From Acidobacteriota bacterium (GTDB lineage Bacteria > Acidobacteriota > Blastocatellia > RBC074): a DNA stretch of 64,000 nt. Positions within the stretch are counted from its first letter, which is position 1. Each line of letters starts with the position of its first letter. The position numbers were made by a program, and so were the translations under genes. The stretch spans positions 1 through 64,000 of the forward strand of contig JACPYM010000036.1 in the NCBI GenBank assembly GCA_016196035.1, given 5' to 3'. Positions 47,456-58,044 of the stretch are shown here, in pieces. The notes below the pieces were generated by a model. The model was not told where the DNA came from, did no database searches, and worked only from the letters and a program-made list of their open reading frames with translations.

Positions 47456-49378
47456 ATGCAGAGAGTCATCAACCTAGTACTCCATCAAGCTGAAAATGAG
47501 GGATGTAGGGCGGGATTTAATCCCGCCCTACATCCCGGATGCGCTCTCAGCATCCATCACTTACAGCTTGATGGAGTACTAGGTGCGCTGAGCCTGTGCC
47601 TAATACTGCTGTGCGCTTCAGCAACCGCGCAAAACGCCGCCCCTAAGCTGCAACTCGAACCTTGCCGACTGGCGGGCTGGAATGAAGACGTGCGCTGCGG
47701 GCGTTATGAAGTTTTCGAAGACAGAAAGGCGCAAGCCGGGCGCAAAATTGCGTTGAAGATCGTGGTGTTGCCGGCGCTGAATGGCAAGGCGCTGCCCGAT
47801 CCGATTTTTTACTTCACAGGCGGGCCGGGCGGCAGTTCGACTGAAACCATCGCACGCGCAGGCAAAACGTATCTGGCCAGCCTGCGCCGCGAACGCGATC
47901 TAGTGTTCGTAGACCAGCGCGGCACGGGCGGCTCCAATCCGTTGCCCTGCAATCTTTATCCTGACAAAAACGACATGGCAGCCTACTTCAGCGAAGTGTT
48001 ATCGGTGGAACGAATGCGCGCCTGCCGCACGGAGTTGGAAAAAGTCGCGGATTTGAAACTCTATTCGACACCCACGGCGCTGGACGATTTGGATGAGGTG
48101 CGCGCGGCGCTCGGTTACGCGCAGATCAATTTGTACGGCGGGTCATACGGTTCGACGGCGGCGTTGGCCTATCTGCGTCAATATCCGCAACACGTGCGCA
48201 CTGTCACGATTCTCGGCGTCGCGCCGCCCGATATGAAATTGCCGCTGCCCGCGCTCAAAGGCGTGCAGAACGCGGTGGAGCGCGTCTTTGCCGATTGCGC
48301 GGCGGAGGAAAAATGCCACGCCGCCTTTCCGAACCTCAAGGCCGAGTTGGCAACGGCGCTGCAACAGTTGGAAAAAGCTCCTGCGAAATTCGAGACAGTC
48401 AATCCATTCACGCGGCAACCGGCCCAAATCGCCATGTCGCGCTCGGCCTTTGCCGAAATGTTGCGCACGCTGCTCTATCAGCCCGCCACCTCGCGCTGGG
48501 TTCCGTTGTTGGTGCATCAGGCCGCAGCGGGCGAATTTGGTCTGTTCGCTTCTGTTGCCTATCAAAGCTTTCGTGGGATTGAAGACGTCATCGCGCGCGG
48601 CATGCATTTCTCGGTCGTGTGTGGCGAAGACCTGCCATTCATCACCGACGCCGATTTGGCGCGCGAGAAAGCAGGTTCGTTTTATGGCGCTGCTCGGGTG
48701 CAAGCCTATCGTAAGGTCTGCGAATTCTGGCCGCACGCGAACGTGTCCGCGAGTTTTACTACGCCCGTCAAATCGGACAAACCCGTCCTGCTGATTTCAG
48801 GCGAAGCCGATCCCGTCGCGCCGCCCTGGCTGGCCGCCGAAGCCGCAAAGCATTTGCCCAACGGTCGCCACTTGATGATTCCGCACACGGGCCATTTCTT
48901 CGCGTTTCCTTGCGTGGACAAACTGGTGGCCGAATTTGTGACGCAAGGATCGGCTAAAGAGCTGGACGCCGCCTGCGTCAGTGCAATTCGTCCGCAACCA
49001 TTTATGACCGAAGAGCTGCTGAACGAGATGGCGCAGCAACAAACGGCCAGCAGCAAGCAACTGCCTGCGGCGAACGAAGAACGCTGGGAAGGCGTGCTGG
49101 AAGCCGGGCAGCAAAAGCTGCGCTTGATTTTGCGCCTGGCCAAAGCGGCGGACGGAAAACTGTCTGGCAAGCTCGACAGCCCGGATCAAGACGGGTTAAA
49201 AGACTTGCCGATTTCGACTCTGACGTTAAAAGAGGGCAAGCTGCGCTTTGAGATGAACCTGATCGGCGCGTCGTATGAAGGCAATGCCAACAGCGCTGGC
49301 ACGGAGTTTATTGGTCAATGGCAACAAAGCGGCTTGAGCTTGCCCCTCACGTTCAAACGTCTGCCCGCCAGTAAATAA
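47456..49378 (+). CDS. Secreted S33-type alpha/beta hydrolase (TAP-like peptidase) with a mobile element inserted in its signal peptide
   Basis: 640 residues from the ATG at 47456 (GGAGAAA upstream). Residues 7-41 are encoded by the 109-bp element at 47474. Removing a 105-base insertion restores a normal signal, MQRVINLGALSLCLILLCAS, cleaved near TAQN. The hydrolase core has FYFTGGPGGSS (oxyanion), VDQRGTGGSNPLPC, nucleophile Ser230 (GGSYGS), SGEADPVAP with the acid Asp, and HTGHF with the base His. It fits the prolyl aminopeptidase/TAP family that cleaves peptides outside the cytoplasm. A C-terminal beta domain (about 555-640) follows. Whether export still works with the 41-residue n-region is uncertain. 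Confidence 0.88.
   Translation: MQRVINLVLHQAENEGCRAGFNPALHPGCALSIHHLQLDGVLGALSLCLILLCASATAQNAAPKLQLEPCRLAGWNEDVRCGRYEVFEDRKAQAGRKIALKIVVLPALNGKALPDPIFYFTGGPGGSSTETIARAGKTYLASLRRERDLVFVDQRGTGGSNPLPCNLYPDKNDMAAYFSEVLSVERMRACRTELEKVADLKLYSTPTALDDLDEVRAALGYAQINLYGGSYGSTAALAYLRQYPQHVRTVTILGVAPPDMKLPLPALKGVQNAVERVFADCAAEEKCHAAFPNLKAELATALQQLEKAPAKFETVNPFTRQPAQIAMSRSAFAEMLRTLLYQPATSRWVPLLVHQAAAGEFGLFASVAYQSFRGIEDVIARGMHFSVVCGEDLPFITDADLAREKAGSFYGAARVQAYRKVCEFWPHANVSASFTTPVKSDKPVLLISGEADPVAPPWLAAEAAKHLPNGRHLMIPHTGHFFAFPCVDKLVAEFVTQGSAKELDAACVSAIRPQPFMTEELLNEMAQQQTASSKQLPAANEERWEGVLEAGQQKLRLILRLAKAADGKLSGKLDSPDQDGLKDLPISTLTLKEGKLRFEMNLIGASYEGNANSAGTEFIGQWQQSGLSLPLTFKRLPASK
47474..47582. mobile_element. 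109-bp CTAG-bounded palindromic MITE-like element, copy 2 (inside a coding region)
   Basis: It is identical to the copy at 55864 and differs by one base from the copy at 5599. It is read through in frame by the S33 hydrolase gene. If CTAG is a 4-bp target duplication, the net insertion is 105 bases (35 codons), which keeps the frame and rebuilds a normal signal peptide when removed. Confidence 0.88.
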
Positions 49379-49420
49379 TCAGTTTTGCTGGCGTCTGGCA
49401 GAGGGCCTGAAAGGAGGCAA

Positions 49421-49821
49421 ATGATGACGGATGTTCCGAATTTGTACCGCGTGATTCTACAAGTGTCTGACTTGGATCAGGCAGCCAGGTTTTATGCTGA
49501 TTTGCTAGGCATCACCGGCAGAAGTATTCGCGGCGGGCGCTACTATTTCGACTGCGGCCCCGTCATCCTCGCGCTGCTCGATCCCACCGGCGAAGGCGCG
49601 ACGGCACAACCGGCTCCCGACAATATCTATTTTTCTGTGAAAGACCTTGACGCCGTTCACGAGCGCGCGCGCAAACTGGGTTGCCTGTTGACGGAAGAGG
49701 TTCACGGCGCGCGCGCGGGGGACATCGTCACGCGGCCTTGGGGCGAGCGCTCCTTCTATGTGCGCGACCCCTTCGGCAATCGCTTGTGCTTTGTCGCGGC
49801 GGAAACCATTTTCACAGGGCA

Positions 49822-49825
<4 letters not shown>
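49421..49825 (+). CDS. VOC (glyoxalase/bleomycin-resistance fold) protein
   Basis: 134 residues from the ATG at 49421 (AAGGAGG upstream). Two beta-alpha-beta-beta-beta units are visible: YRVILQVSDLDQAARFYADLLG and NIYFSVKDLDAVHERARKLG, ending WGERSFYVRDPFGNRLCFV. The final FGNRLCFV pattern is typical of glyoxalase-like dioxygenase or resistance proteins, with a metal-ligand Glu replaced by Cys at the usual site. The substrate is not predictable. Its stop overlaps the next start (ATGA), so the two genes are translationally coupled. Confidence 0.88.
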
Positions 49826-50895
<1,070 letters not shown>

Positions 50896-51015
50896 GGATG
50901 AGAAGAGACGTTCGCCTTTAAGCTTGATCCGCGCGAAGTCGCCGACAAAAGCAAACAAAACATCTTGCGGAAGACAGCCTGCCAAGTGGTTGCCGATGGC
51001 TGTCGAGAGGTTTTC

Positions 51016-52116
51016 ATGTCCAAAATAAAACGCCGCGAATTTCTGTTGACCATGCCCGCGCTCACGCTGGCCGCGCAAGCGAGTTGGGCTGGCGCTGGGA
51101 ATACGACCGTCTCCATTCAGGGCGAGCGGTTTTTCATCAACGGCCGCCCGACCTACGCAGGCCGTGCCTATCAAGGGATGAAAATCGAAGGATTGCTGAT
51201 GAATGCGCGGCTGGTGCAAGGGATTTATGATGATTTGAATCCCGACACGCGCAATCGCTGGCAATATCCCGACACCGGCAAGTGGGACGCCGAACGCAAT
51301 ACGCGTGAATTCATCGCGGCCATGCCGGCCTGGCGCAAGCACGGTTTGCTGGCCTTCACGCTCAATTTGCAAGGCGGCAGCCCGCAAGGCTATTCCAAAG
51401 AACAGCCCTGGCATAACAGCGCCTTCGCGGCGGATGGTTCGTTGCGCGCGGATTACTTGCAACGCCTCGCCCGCATTCTTAACCGCGCCGATCTACTGGG
51501 CATGGTCGTGATTCTGGGTTATTTCTATTTCGGCCAGGATCAGCGCTTACGGGATGAAGCCGCTGTCAAACGCGCGGTCGTCAATGCGACAAACTGGTTG
51601 CACCAAAAGGGCTGGCGCAACGTGCTGGTCGAAGTGAACAACGAATGCAACATTCAGGCTTACGACCACGAAATCCTCAAAGCCGAACGCGTGCACGAAC
51701 TCATCAATCTCGTCAAAGCCACCACCAGCAAAGGCCGCCGCTTCCTGGCGGGGACGAGTTATGGCGGCGGAGCTATCCCGACGACCAATGTCGTCCAGGT
51801 ATCGGACTTCCTGCTGTTGCACGGCAACGGCGTCAAAGACCCCCAGCGCATTGCTGAAATGGTCGCGCTCACGCGCCGCGATCCGGCTTATCGTGCGATG
51901 CCGATCCTCTTCAATGAAGACGATCATTTTGCTTTCGATCAGCCCGTCAACAATCTAATGAAAGCCGTGAGCGCTTATGCTTCGTGGGGTTATTTCGATC
52001 CTGGGCAAAGCGATTACAGTGATGGCTATCAATGCCCGCCTGTGAATTGGGGCATCAACACTGAGCGCAAGCAGTCCTTTTTCAATCTGCTCAAGCAAAT
52101 GACCGGCGCAGTTTAA
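51016..52116 (+). CDS. Exported glycoside hydrolase-like protein (GH5-type barrel)
   Basis: 366 residues from the ATG at 51016 (GAGAGG upstream). It starts MSKIKRREFLLTMPALTLAA, a KRREF-type twin-arginine-like signal. The mature domain is a TIM-barrel-like fold with FIAAMPAWRKHGLLAFTLNLQGG, VILGYFYFG, LVEVNNECN (candidate acid/base Glu) and MPILFNEDDH (candidate nucleophile Glu). The pattern is that of GH5-like or putative cellulase-like proteins; the polymer acted on is not known. The gene is followed by an arylsulfatase, which suggests work on a sulfated glycan. Confidence 0.75.
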   Translation: MSKIKRREFLLTMPALTLAAQASWAGAGNTTVSIQGERFFINGRPTYAGRAYQGMKIEGLLMNARLVQGIYDDLNPDTRNRWQYPDTGKWDAERNTREFIAAMPAWRKHGLLAFTLNLQGGSPQGYSKEQPWHNSAFAADGSLRADYLQRLARILNRADLLGMVVILGYFYFGQDQRLRDEAAVKRAVVNATNWLHQKGWRNVLVEVNNECNIQAYDHEILKAERVHELINLVKATTSKGRRFLAGTSYGGGAIPTTNVVQVSDFLLLHGNGVKDPQRIAEMVALTRRDPAYRAMPILFNEDDHFAFDQPVNNLMKAVSAYASWGYFDPGQSDYSDGYQCPPVNWGINTERKQSFFNLLKQMTGAV

Positions 52117-52145
52117 CCGCCGCTTCTGAACCAAGTGAGATCAGC

Positions 52146-53888
52146 ATGAAAACGAGAAACTTATTTCGCTTTTGGCAGACAGTTGTGTTCACTGCCTGCC
52201 TGCTGGCGGCGCGCCCGTCGGGGCACCTTACGCCAGCCGAGGCGCAACGCCCGAACGCGCGCCCGAATATCATCATCATTATGTCCGACGACATGGGCTG
52301 GTCAGACATCGGTTGTTACGGTGGTGAGATCAATACGCCCAATCTGGATGGGCTGGCGGCAAATGGGTTGCGCTTCACGCAGTTTTACAACAATGCGCGC
52401 TGCTGCCCGACACGCGCCAGCTTGCTGACGGGTTTGTACCCGCATCAGGCCGGCATCGGACACATGATGGAAGATCGCAACCACGAAGGGTATCGCGGCG
52501 ACTTGAACCGCAACTCGGTGACGATTGCCGAGGTTTTGAAGCCCGTCGGCTATGCCACGTATGCCGTCGGCAAATGGCACGTCACGCCCGGACTGAATAA
52601 AGAGACGTTGGCGAAAACGCACAACTGGCCGTTGCAACGCGGCTTTGATCGTTACTACGGCACGATTCACGGCGCGGGCAGTTACTACGACCCAAGCGCC
52701 CTGGTGCGCGACAACCAACTCATCACCGTTGCCAATGACACGGAATATCAGCCCTCGCAGTATTACTACACCAACGCCATCAGCGACCACGCGACGCGCT
52801 TTATCCGCGAGCACAAACAGGGGCAGCCTTTTTTTATGTACGTCGCCTATACCGCCGCCCATTGGCCGATGCACGCCCTGGAAAAGGACATTGCCAAATA
52901 CAGGGGCAAATATGCGCAGGGTTACGGGCCAATTCGGCAGGCGCGGTATGAAAAAGCCAAGCGGCTGGGCTTGCTTGATCCGCACTGGCTGCTGTCAGAG
53001 CAGGCGCTGGATTGGGGCAAGGTTGACAACAAGGATTGGGAAGCACGCGGCATGGAAGTGTATGCCGCGATGATTGACAGCATGGATCAGGGCATCGGGC
53101 GCATCATTGCTGAGTTGAAACGGCAGGGACAATTCGACAATACCCTGATTTTCTTTTTGCAGGACAACGGCGGTTGCGCCGAATTGAACGGGCGGGCGAC
53201 GACGCCGCGCAACCCGTACAAAACACGCCCGGAAAAAGCTGTGTATGCACCGATGGCGAAAGACGATCAGCAGTATAACTCCGCGCCGCAACAGACGCGC
53301 GCTGGCCGCGCCGTGCTGATGGGGCCGGGCGCATTGCCGGGGCCGGCTGACACCTTCATTGCCTATGGCAAAGGCTGGGCGAATGTTTCCAACACGCCTT
53401 TCCGCGAATATAAGCATTGGACGCACGAAGGCGGAATTGCGACACCCTTGATCGTGCATTGGCCCAACGGCATTGCGCGCGCGCAACGCAACAAGCTGGT
53501 GCAAACGCCAGGGCACTTGATTGATCTGATGGCGACGGCGGTGGATTTAAGCGGCGCGCCATATCCGACCGTCAGCAACGGCCAGCCAATTCACGCGCTG
53601 GAAGGCATCAGTTTGCAGCCCGTCTTCACCGGCAAGCCGCTCAAACGCGCGCAGCCGATTTGCTGGGAACACGAAGGCAATCGCGCCATCCGCGCCGGCC
53701 AGTGGAAACTCGTCGCCAAAGAAAATCAGCCGTGGGAACTCTATGACATCGAAGCCGACCGCACCGAACTGCATAACCTGGCGGCGCAACAACCCGACAG
53801 GGTGCAAGAACTCGCCGCACAATGGGAGACGTGGGCGGCGCGCGCCCACGTCTTGCCGCTGGGAACGTGGCGGGCGCAAGCGCGTTAG
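52146..53888 (+). CDS. Exported arylsulfatase (formylglycine-dependent sulfatase)
   Basis: 580 residues with a signal peptide (FWQTVVFTACLLAARPSG). The metal-binding PNIIIIMSDDMGWSD opens the sulfatase domain, and Cys86 in CCPTRASLLTG is the residue converted to formylglycine (C-x-P-x-R). VGKWH, GTIHGAGSYYDP and FFLQDNGGCAEL complete the active site. It cleaves sulfate esters, probably in the periplasm or outside. Only 29 bases after the GH-like gene, so probably the same transcript. A formylglycine-generating enzyme must be elsewhere. Confidence 0.94.
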   Translation: MKTRNLFRFWQTVVFTACLLAARPSGHLTPAEAQRPNARPNIIIIMSDDMGWSDIGCYGGEINTPNLDGLAANGLRFTQFYNNARCCPTRASLLTGLYPHQAGIGHMMEDRNHEGYRGDLNRNSVTIAEVLKPVGYATYAVGKWHVTPGLNKETLAKTHNWPLQRGFDRYYGTIHGAGSYYDPSALVRDNQLITVANDTEYQPSQYYYTNAISDHATRFIREHKQGQPFFMYVAYTAAHWPMHALEKDIAKYRGKYAQGYGPIRQARYEKAKRLGLLDPHWLLSEQALDWGKVDNKDWEARGMEVYAAMIDSMDQGIGRIIAELKRQGQFDNTLIFFLQDNGGCAELNGRATTPRNPYKTRPEKAVYAPMAKDDQQYNSAPQQTRAGRAVLMGPGALPGPADTFIAYGKGWANVSNTPFREYKHWTHEGGIATPLIVHWPNGIARAQRNKLVQTPGHLIDLMATAVDLSGAPYPTVSNGQPIHALEGISLQPVFTGKPLKRAQPICWEHEGNRAIRAGQWKLVAKENQPWELYDIEADRTELHNLAAQQPDRVQELAAQWETWAARAHVLPLGTWRAQAR

Positions 53889-54022
53889 CAAGAGAGTCCG
53901 CTTGCTAAGCCCAAGACACATTTCTGAAATCAAGGCGCTGGCTGTTCTTGGTCAGCAAGTGCCTTTGACAATGCGCAAGATTTGCCAAGCCGAGGTTGCG
54001 GACAGTTTGCTATGCTGCGGCT

Positions 54023-54879
<857 letters not shown>

Positions 54880-54883
<4 letters not shown>

Positions 54884-55338
54884 AACCACAACTCCTTCAA
54901 ACAATTTTGTTGGGTGGCTTGGTGGCGGGTGCGTTGGATATTACCGCCGCCTCCATCAACAGCACTTTGCACGGCGGCGGGCCGGTGCGGGTCTTTCAAT
55001 CGGTGGCTGGCGGCCTGTTGGGGCGCGACACGTTCCAAGGCGGCTGGAAGACGGCAGCGCTGGGGCTGGCGGTTCATTTTCTGATCGCGACGGTGTGGAT
55101 GGCGCTGTATGCCGCCGCGAGTTTGAGGCTGCCTGTGTTGTCGCGCCAGGCGATGTTGTGCGGCCCGCTCTATGGCATCGTCGTGTACCTGGTGATGTAT
55201 GGCGTCGTCTTGCCGCTCTCGGCGTATCACTCCAAATTCTTTAACCAGGCCAAGACGGCGCTGCTCACCGCCGTGCTGATTCACATATTCTGTGTCGGCT
55301 TGCCGATGGCGCTGGTGACGCGCTGGCGGTTGAAATGA
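54880..55338 (+). CDS. Small four-helix membrane protein
   Basis: 152 residues from the ATG at 54880, coupled to the AraC-type gene. Four hydrophobic segments are visible (about 8-25, 55-80, 90-115, 128-148). TILLGGLVAGALDITAA and GPLYGIVVYLVMYGVVLPLS resemble conserved DUF1440-like bacterial membrane proteins of unknown role. Its regulation is presumably by the upstream AraC protein. Confidence 0.75.
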
Positions 55339-55363
55339 TCACGTTCCGGAGAAGGGAAAACCG

Positions 55364-55858
55364 ATGACCAAAAGAATCACTGCGCTCGTCTTGTTGTTGT
55401 GCGCGTTTGCGCTCTCAGCCTTGTCACTCTGGGTGAAGGCGGAGGATGCCGTGCCCTATCCGGCGGGTTATCGTCAGTGGGTGCACGTGTCGAGCGCGTT
55501 GGTTGGCCCCCAAGCTCCCGGCTTCGCGGTGAACGGCGGGATTCACCATATTTATGCGAACGAAAAGGCGTTGGCAGGTTATCGCACCGGGCGCTTCCCG
55601 GATGGTTCGGTGTTGGTGGCTGATTTTCTGGAGACCAAAGAGAATAACGGCGTCACCACGGAAGCCGCGCGCAGGCGCATTGATGTGATGGTGAAAGACA
55701 GCCAACGTTATGCAGCGACGGGTGGCTGGGGCTTTGAGCAATTCCGGGGCGACAGCCAAACGGAGCGCCTGGTGACGGCGGAAGGCGCGGCCAAATGCTT
55801 CGCCTGCCACGCCAGCCAAAAAGAGACTGACGCCGTATTTAGTAAATTTCGGGAGTGA
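55364..55858 (+). CDS. Cytochrome P460-family haem protein, secreted
   Basis: 164 residues. Signal peptide (LVLLLCAFALSALSLWVKA), then the P460 fold: YPAGYRQWVHVSSALVG, GIHHIYANEKALAGY, FPDGSVLVADFLETKE and a C-terminal c-type haem site CFACH at 145-149. P460 proteins oxidise small nitrogen compounds or serve as periplasmic haem enzymes; the substrate here is unknown. The stop lies 5 bases before a mobile element. Confidence 0.88.
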   Translation: MTKRITALVLLLCAFALSALSLWVKAEDAVPYPAGYRQWVHVSSALVGPQAPGFAVNGGIHHIYANEKALAGYRTGRFPDGSVLVADFLETKENNGVTTEAARRRIDVMVKDSQRYAATGGWGFEQFRGDSQTERLVTAEGAAKCFACHASQKETDAVFSKFRE

Positions 55859-55863
55859 ACGCG

Positions 55864-55972
55864 CTAGTACTCCATCAAGCTGAAAATGAGGGATGTAGGG
55901 CGGGATTTAATCCCGCCCTACATCCCGGATGCGCTCTCAGCATCCATCACTTACAGCTTGATGGAGTACTAG
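55864..55972. mobile_element. 109-bp CTAG-bounded palindromic MITE-like element, copy 3
   Basis: Same sequence as the copy at 47474. It fills the gap between the cytochrome P460 stop and the sigma-factor stop. Its right-hand CTAG supplies the TAG stop codon (55969-55971) of the sigma-factor gene on the minus strand. Confidence 0.88.
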
Positions 55973-57228
55973 CCTGCCAACCGTAGCGCCGCCAGCCGCC
56001 GTTCCAGGAAGCGGCGCTCGCCGTCATTGGTCACCAAGGCCAAGGCCCGTTCGTAGCCGTGCGCGGCCTCTGCGAAAGAACCGGCGCGGCGCCAGAGATC
56101 AGCGCGCGCGGCGTGAAAGAGATGATATTCATCGAGTTCAGACGCCAGCGTGTCAAGCAACGCCAGCCCGGCTTGTGTGCCTTTGGCCATCGCCACGGCG
56201 ACGGCGCGGTTGAGCGTGATGATGGGCGAAGGTTGCAGGCGCGCGAGCAAATCATAAAGCGCTACGATTTGCGCCCAGTCGGTTTCTTCCGCGCGTTTGA
56301 CCTGACAATGCACGGCGGCAATGGCGGCCTGCACGGCGTAAGGGCCGGGGTCGTTGCGTAAGGCTTCCTCGACCAGCGGCAAGGCCTCGGCGATTTGGGT
56401 TTGATTCCAACGCGCACGATCCTGCTCTTCCAATAAAACAATCTCCCCCGCATCATCCAGACGTGCCGCGCGGCGCGCATCGTGCAATAACATCAAGGCG
56501 AGCAAGCCCGTGGCTTCCGCCTCTGGTCGCGGCGACAACAGATTGCGCAGCAGCAGTCCCAGCCGAAGGGCTTCGGCGCACAGATCGGCGCGCACGAGCG
56601 ATGCGCCGTGCGTGGCGGCGTACCCTTCGTTGAAAATGAGGTAGAGCACCGTCAGCACGGCATCCAGCCGCACGGGCAGCTCGTGCGCTTCCGGTTCTTT
56701 GTAAGGGATGCCCGCGTCGCGAATTTTGCGTTTGGCGCGCACCAGACGTTGCGCCATGGTTTCGGTCGTGACCAAAAAAGCGCGCGCGATTTCATCCGTC
56801 TCCAAGCCGCCGAGCAAACGCAGCGTCAGGGCCACTTGCGCTTCGGGCGCCAGCGCCGGGTGGCAACAGGTAAAGATTAACCGCAAACGGTCATCCGGGA
56901 TTTCGTTGGTGTCATAGTTTGGCGTCGCGCTCGCTGGTAGCAAACCGGAGGCGGCCAGCGCTTTCAGTTTTTCGGCGTGCCGGGTGCGGCTGCGCAAGCG
57001 GTCAATCGCTTTGTGCCGCGCCGTTTGAATGATCCACGCGCGCGGATATTCCGGCACACCGTCGCGTTGCCATTGGGTGACGGCGGCGGCAAAGGCTTCC
57101 TGGGCGGTTTCTTCGGCGAGATCAAAATCGCCGATCAGTTTGATCAAGGCGGCGACGATGCGCCCCCAATCGGAGCGATAGAGTTGGTCAATCGCGTGGG
57201 CGACTTCGGGTTGTGTGTAAAGATTCAT
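55969..57228 (-). CDS. ECF42-type RNA polymerase sigma factor with TPR-like C-terminal extension
   Basis: 419 residues from the ATG at 57228; the open frame runs to 57402 but the extension has no sigma features. Sigma-2 region: DWGRIVAALIKLIGDFDLAEETAQEAF, WIIQTARHKAIDRLR. The sigma-4 region (about 125-180) has LTLRLLGGLETDEIARAFLVTTETMAQRL. A long C-terminal extension (about 190-419) of helical repeats (NEGYAATHG, FNEGY, LNRAVAVAMAKG, GPYAV) is the hallmark of the ECF42 group, which is genetically linked to DGPF/YCII proteins, as here. Three matching promoters stand before the divergent genes. Confidence 0.92.
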   Translation of the reverse strand: MNLYTQPEVAHAIDQLYRSDWGRIVAALIKLIGDFDLAEETAQEAFAAAVTQWQRDGVPEYPRAWIIQTARHKAIDRLRSRTRHAEKLKALAASGLLPASATPNYDTNEIPDDRLRLIFTCCHPALAPEAQVALTLRLLGGLETDEIARAFLVTTETMAQRLVRAKRKIRDAGIPYKEPEAHELPVRLDAVLTVLYLIFNEGYAATHGASLVRADLCAEALRLGLLLRNLLSPRPEAEATGLLALMLLHDARRAARLDDAGEIVLLEEQDRARWNQTQIAEALPLVEEALRNDPGPYAVQAAIAAVHCQVKRAEETDWAQIVALYDLLARLQPSPIITLNRAVAVAMAKGTQAGLALLDTLASELDEYHLFHAARADLWRRAGSFAEAAHGYERALALVTNDGERRFLERRLAALRLAG

Positions 57229-57253
57229 AAGCAAGCAAATTTTTTTGGTGCGC

Positions 57254-57281
57254 TGTCGAATCCGCTGCCGGTCATTCGATC
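57254..57281 (+). promoter_or_regulatory. Predicted ECF42 promoter 1
   Basis: TGTCGAAT (GTCG at 57255-57258), then 18 bases, then CGATCTAC (57277). The same GTCG/CGAY pair with the same 18-base gap occurs upstream of two YCII genes. It drives the zinc-ribbon gene and points away from the sigma factor. Confidence 0.7.
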
Positions 57282-57354
57282 TACTTGCGAAGGACAACAA
57301 GGCAGGCAACAACCTGCCGAAAGGCTTCGTGCAAGCAGCGCAAAGGACGGTTCC

Positions 57355-57762
57355 ATGAATAGCAAAGCGAATTACCGAGCAAGCGAATCTCCCTGTTATC
57401 AATGCGGTTCAAACGCGCGCGCGCAAGATCATTTTTGCCGCCGTTGTGGCGCCCGACGGCAAGTGACTGGCAATCATTCCGAACTGCCCGCTACGGCTTT
57501 ATTGATGCCGACGCGCGATTTGGAGGAGACGGCGCGTTTTGTCACGGTGCCGCTTTCCGGCGAGCAAACTTATCATGCGATTTCAGGGCCGCTGGTCAAA
57601 GCTATAACCAGCAGCTTGCTGGCGCAACCCGTGGCGCGTAACAAAAAACGTTGGAGCAGAGGCTTGCTGGCCGCGCTCATTTCGCTGCCGGTCTGGTTGA
57701 TGATCGTCCTGCTTTCGCCGCTGGACGCTTATGCCGCCGTGCGTGCGACGGTGGAGCAATGA
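57355..57762 (+). CDS. Zinc-ribbon protein with one C-terminal membrane helix
   Basis: 135 residues from the ATG at 57355 (AAAGGACGG upstream). A CxxC-x(11)-CxxC zinc ribbon (CYQCG...FCRRCG, residues 14-32) is followed by a linker and one hydrophobic helix near residues 102-117 (LLAALISLPVWLMIVLLS). It is the first gene downstream of the sigma-factor promoter. A membrane-tied zinc or redox sensor is a reasonable guess, but no homologue is recognised. Confidence 0.7.
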   Translation: MNSKANYRASESPCYQCGSNARAQDHFCRRCGARRQVTGNHSELPATALLMPTRDLEETARFVTVPLSGEQTYHAISGPLVKAITSSLLAQPVARNKKRWSRGLLAALISLPVWLMIVLLSPLDAYAAVRATVEQ

Positions 57763-57802
57763 CGCGCAAAAAGAATCTTGCTGTAAAAAATTCGGTGAGA
57801 CC

Positions 57803-57942
57803 ACCTGGGAGCGCAGGCATCCTTGCCTGCTAAATAAAAAGTCGCGTAGCTTCCGCTTTTTCAACCGGGTGTTTGTGCCAGCAGGGATAAGGAACGCTGC
57901 GTAGCTTTTCTCCCAGCAGGCAGGGATGCCTGCGTTCCCAGG
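57803..57942. repeat. Inverted repeat, CAGGCATCCCTGCCTGC family (family D)
   Basis: CCTGGGAGCGCAGGCATCC on the left pairs with GGATGCCTGCGTTCCCAGG on the right with two mismatches, and an inner arm AGCTTCCGC/GCGTAGCTTT is visible. It lies between the zinc-ribbon gene and the second ECF promoter and may end the first transcript. Confidence 0.75.
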
Positions 57943-57985
57943 CGCGATCATCGGATTTTTTACGGGCGCAAAAATTTGGCGCGTG

Positions 57986-58011
57986 GTCGAATTCGGTCCG
58001 CGCCGTGCGAC
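57986..58011 (+). promoter_or_regulatory. Predicted ECF42 promoter 2
   Basis: GTCGAAT at 57986, then exactly 18 bases after GTCG to CGACTTAC at 58008. It lies 34 bases before the first YCII gene. Confidence 0.7.
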
Positions 58012-58044
58012 TTACTTGTGAAAACCCAAAATGGAGCATTCGCG

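Noticed and set aside
57229-57402. N-terminal extension of the ECF42-type sigma factor
   Set aside because: It would overlap the predicted promoter and the start of the zinc-ribbon gene, and it has no sigma-factor text. The ATG at 57228 begins the conserved region.
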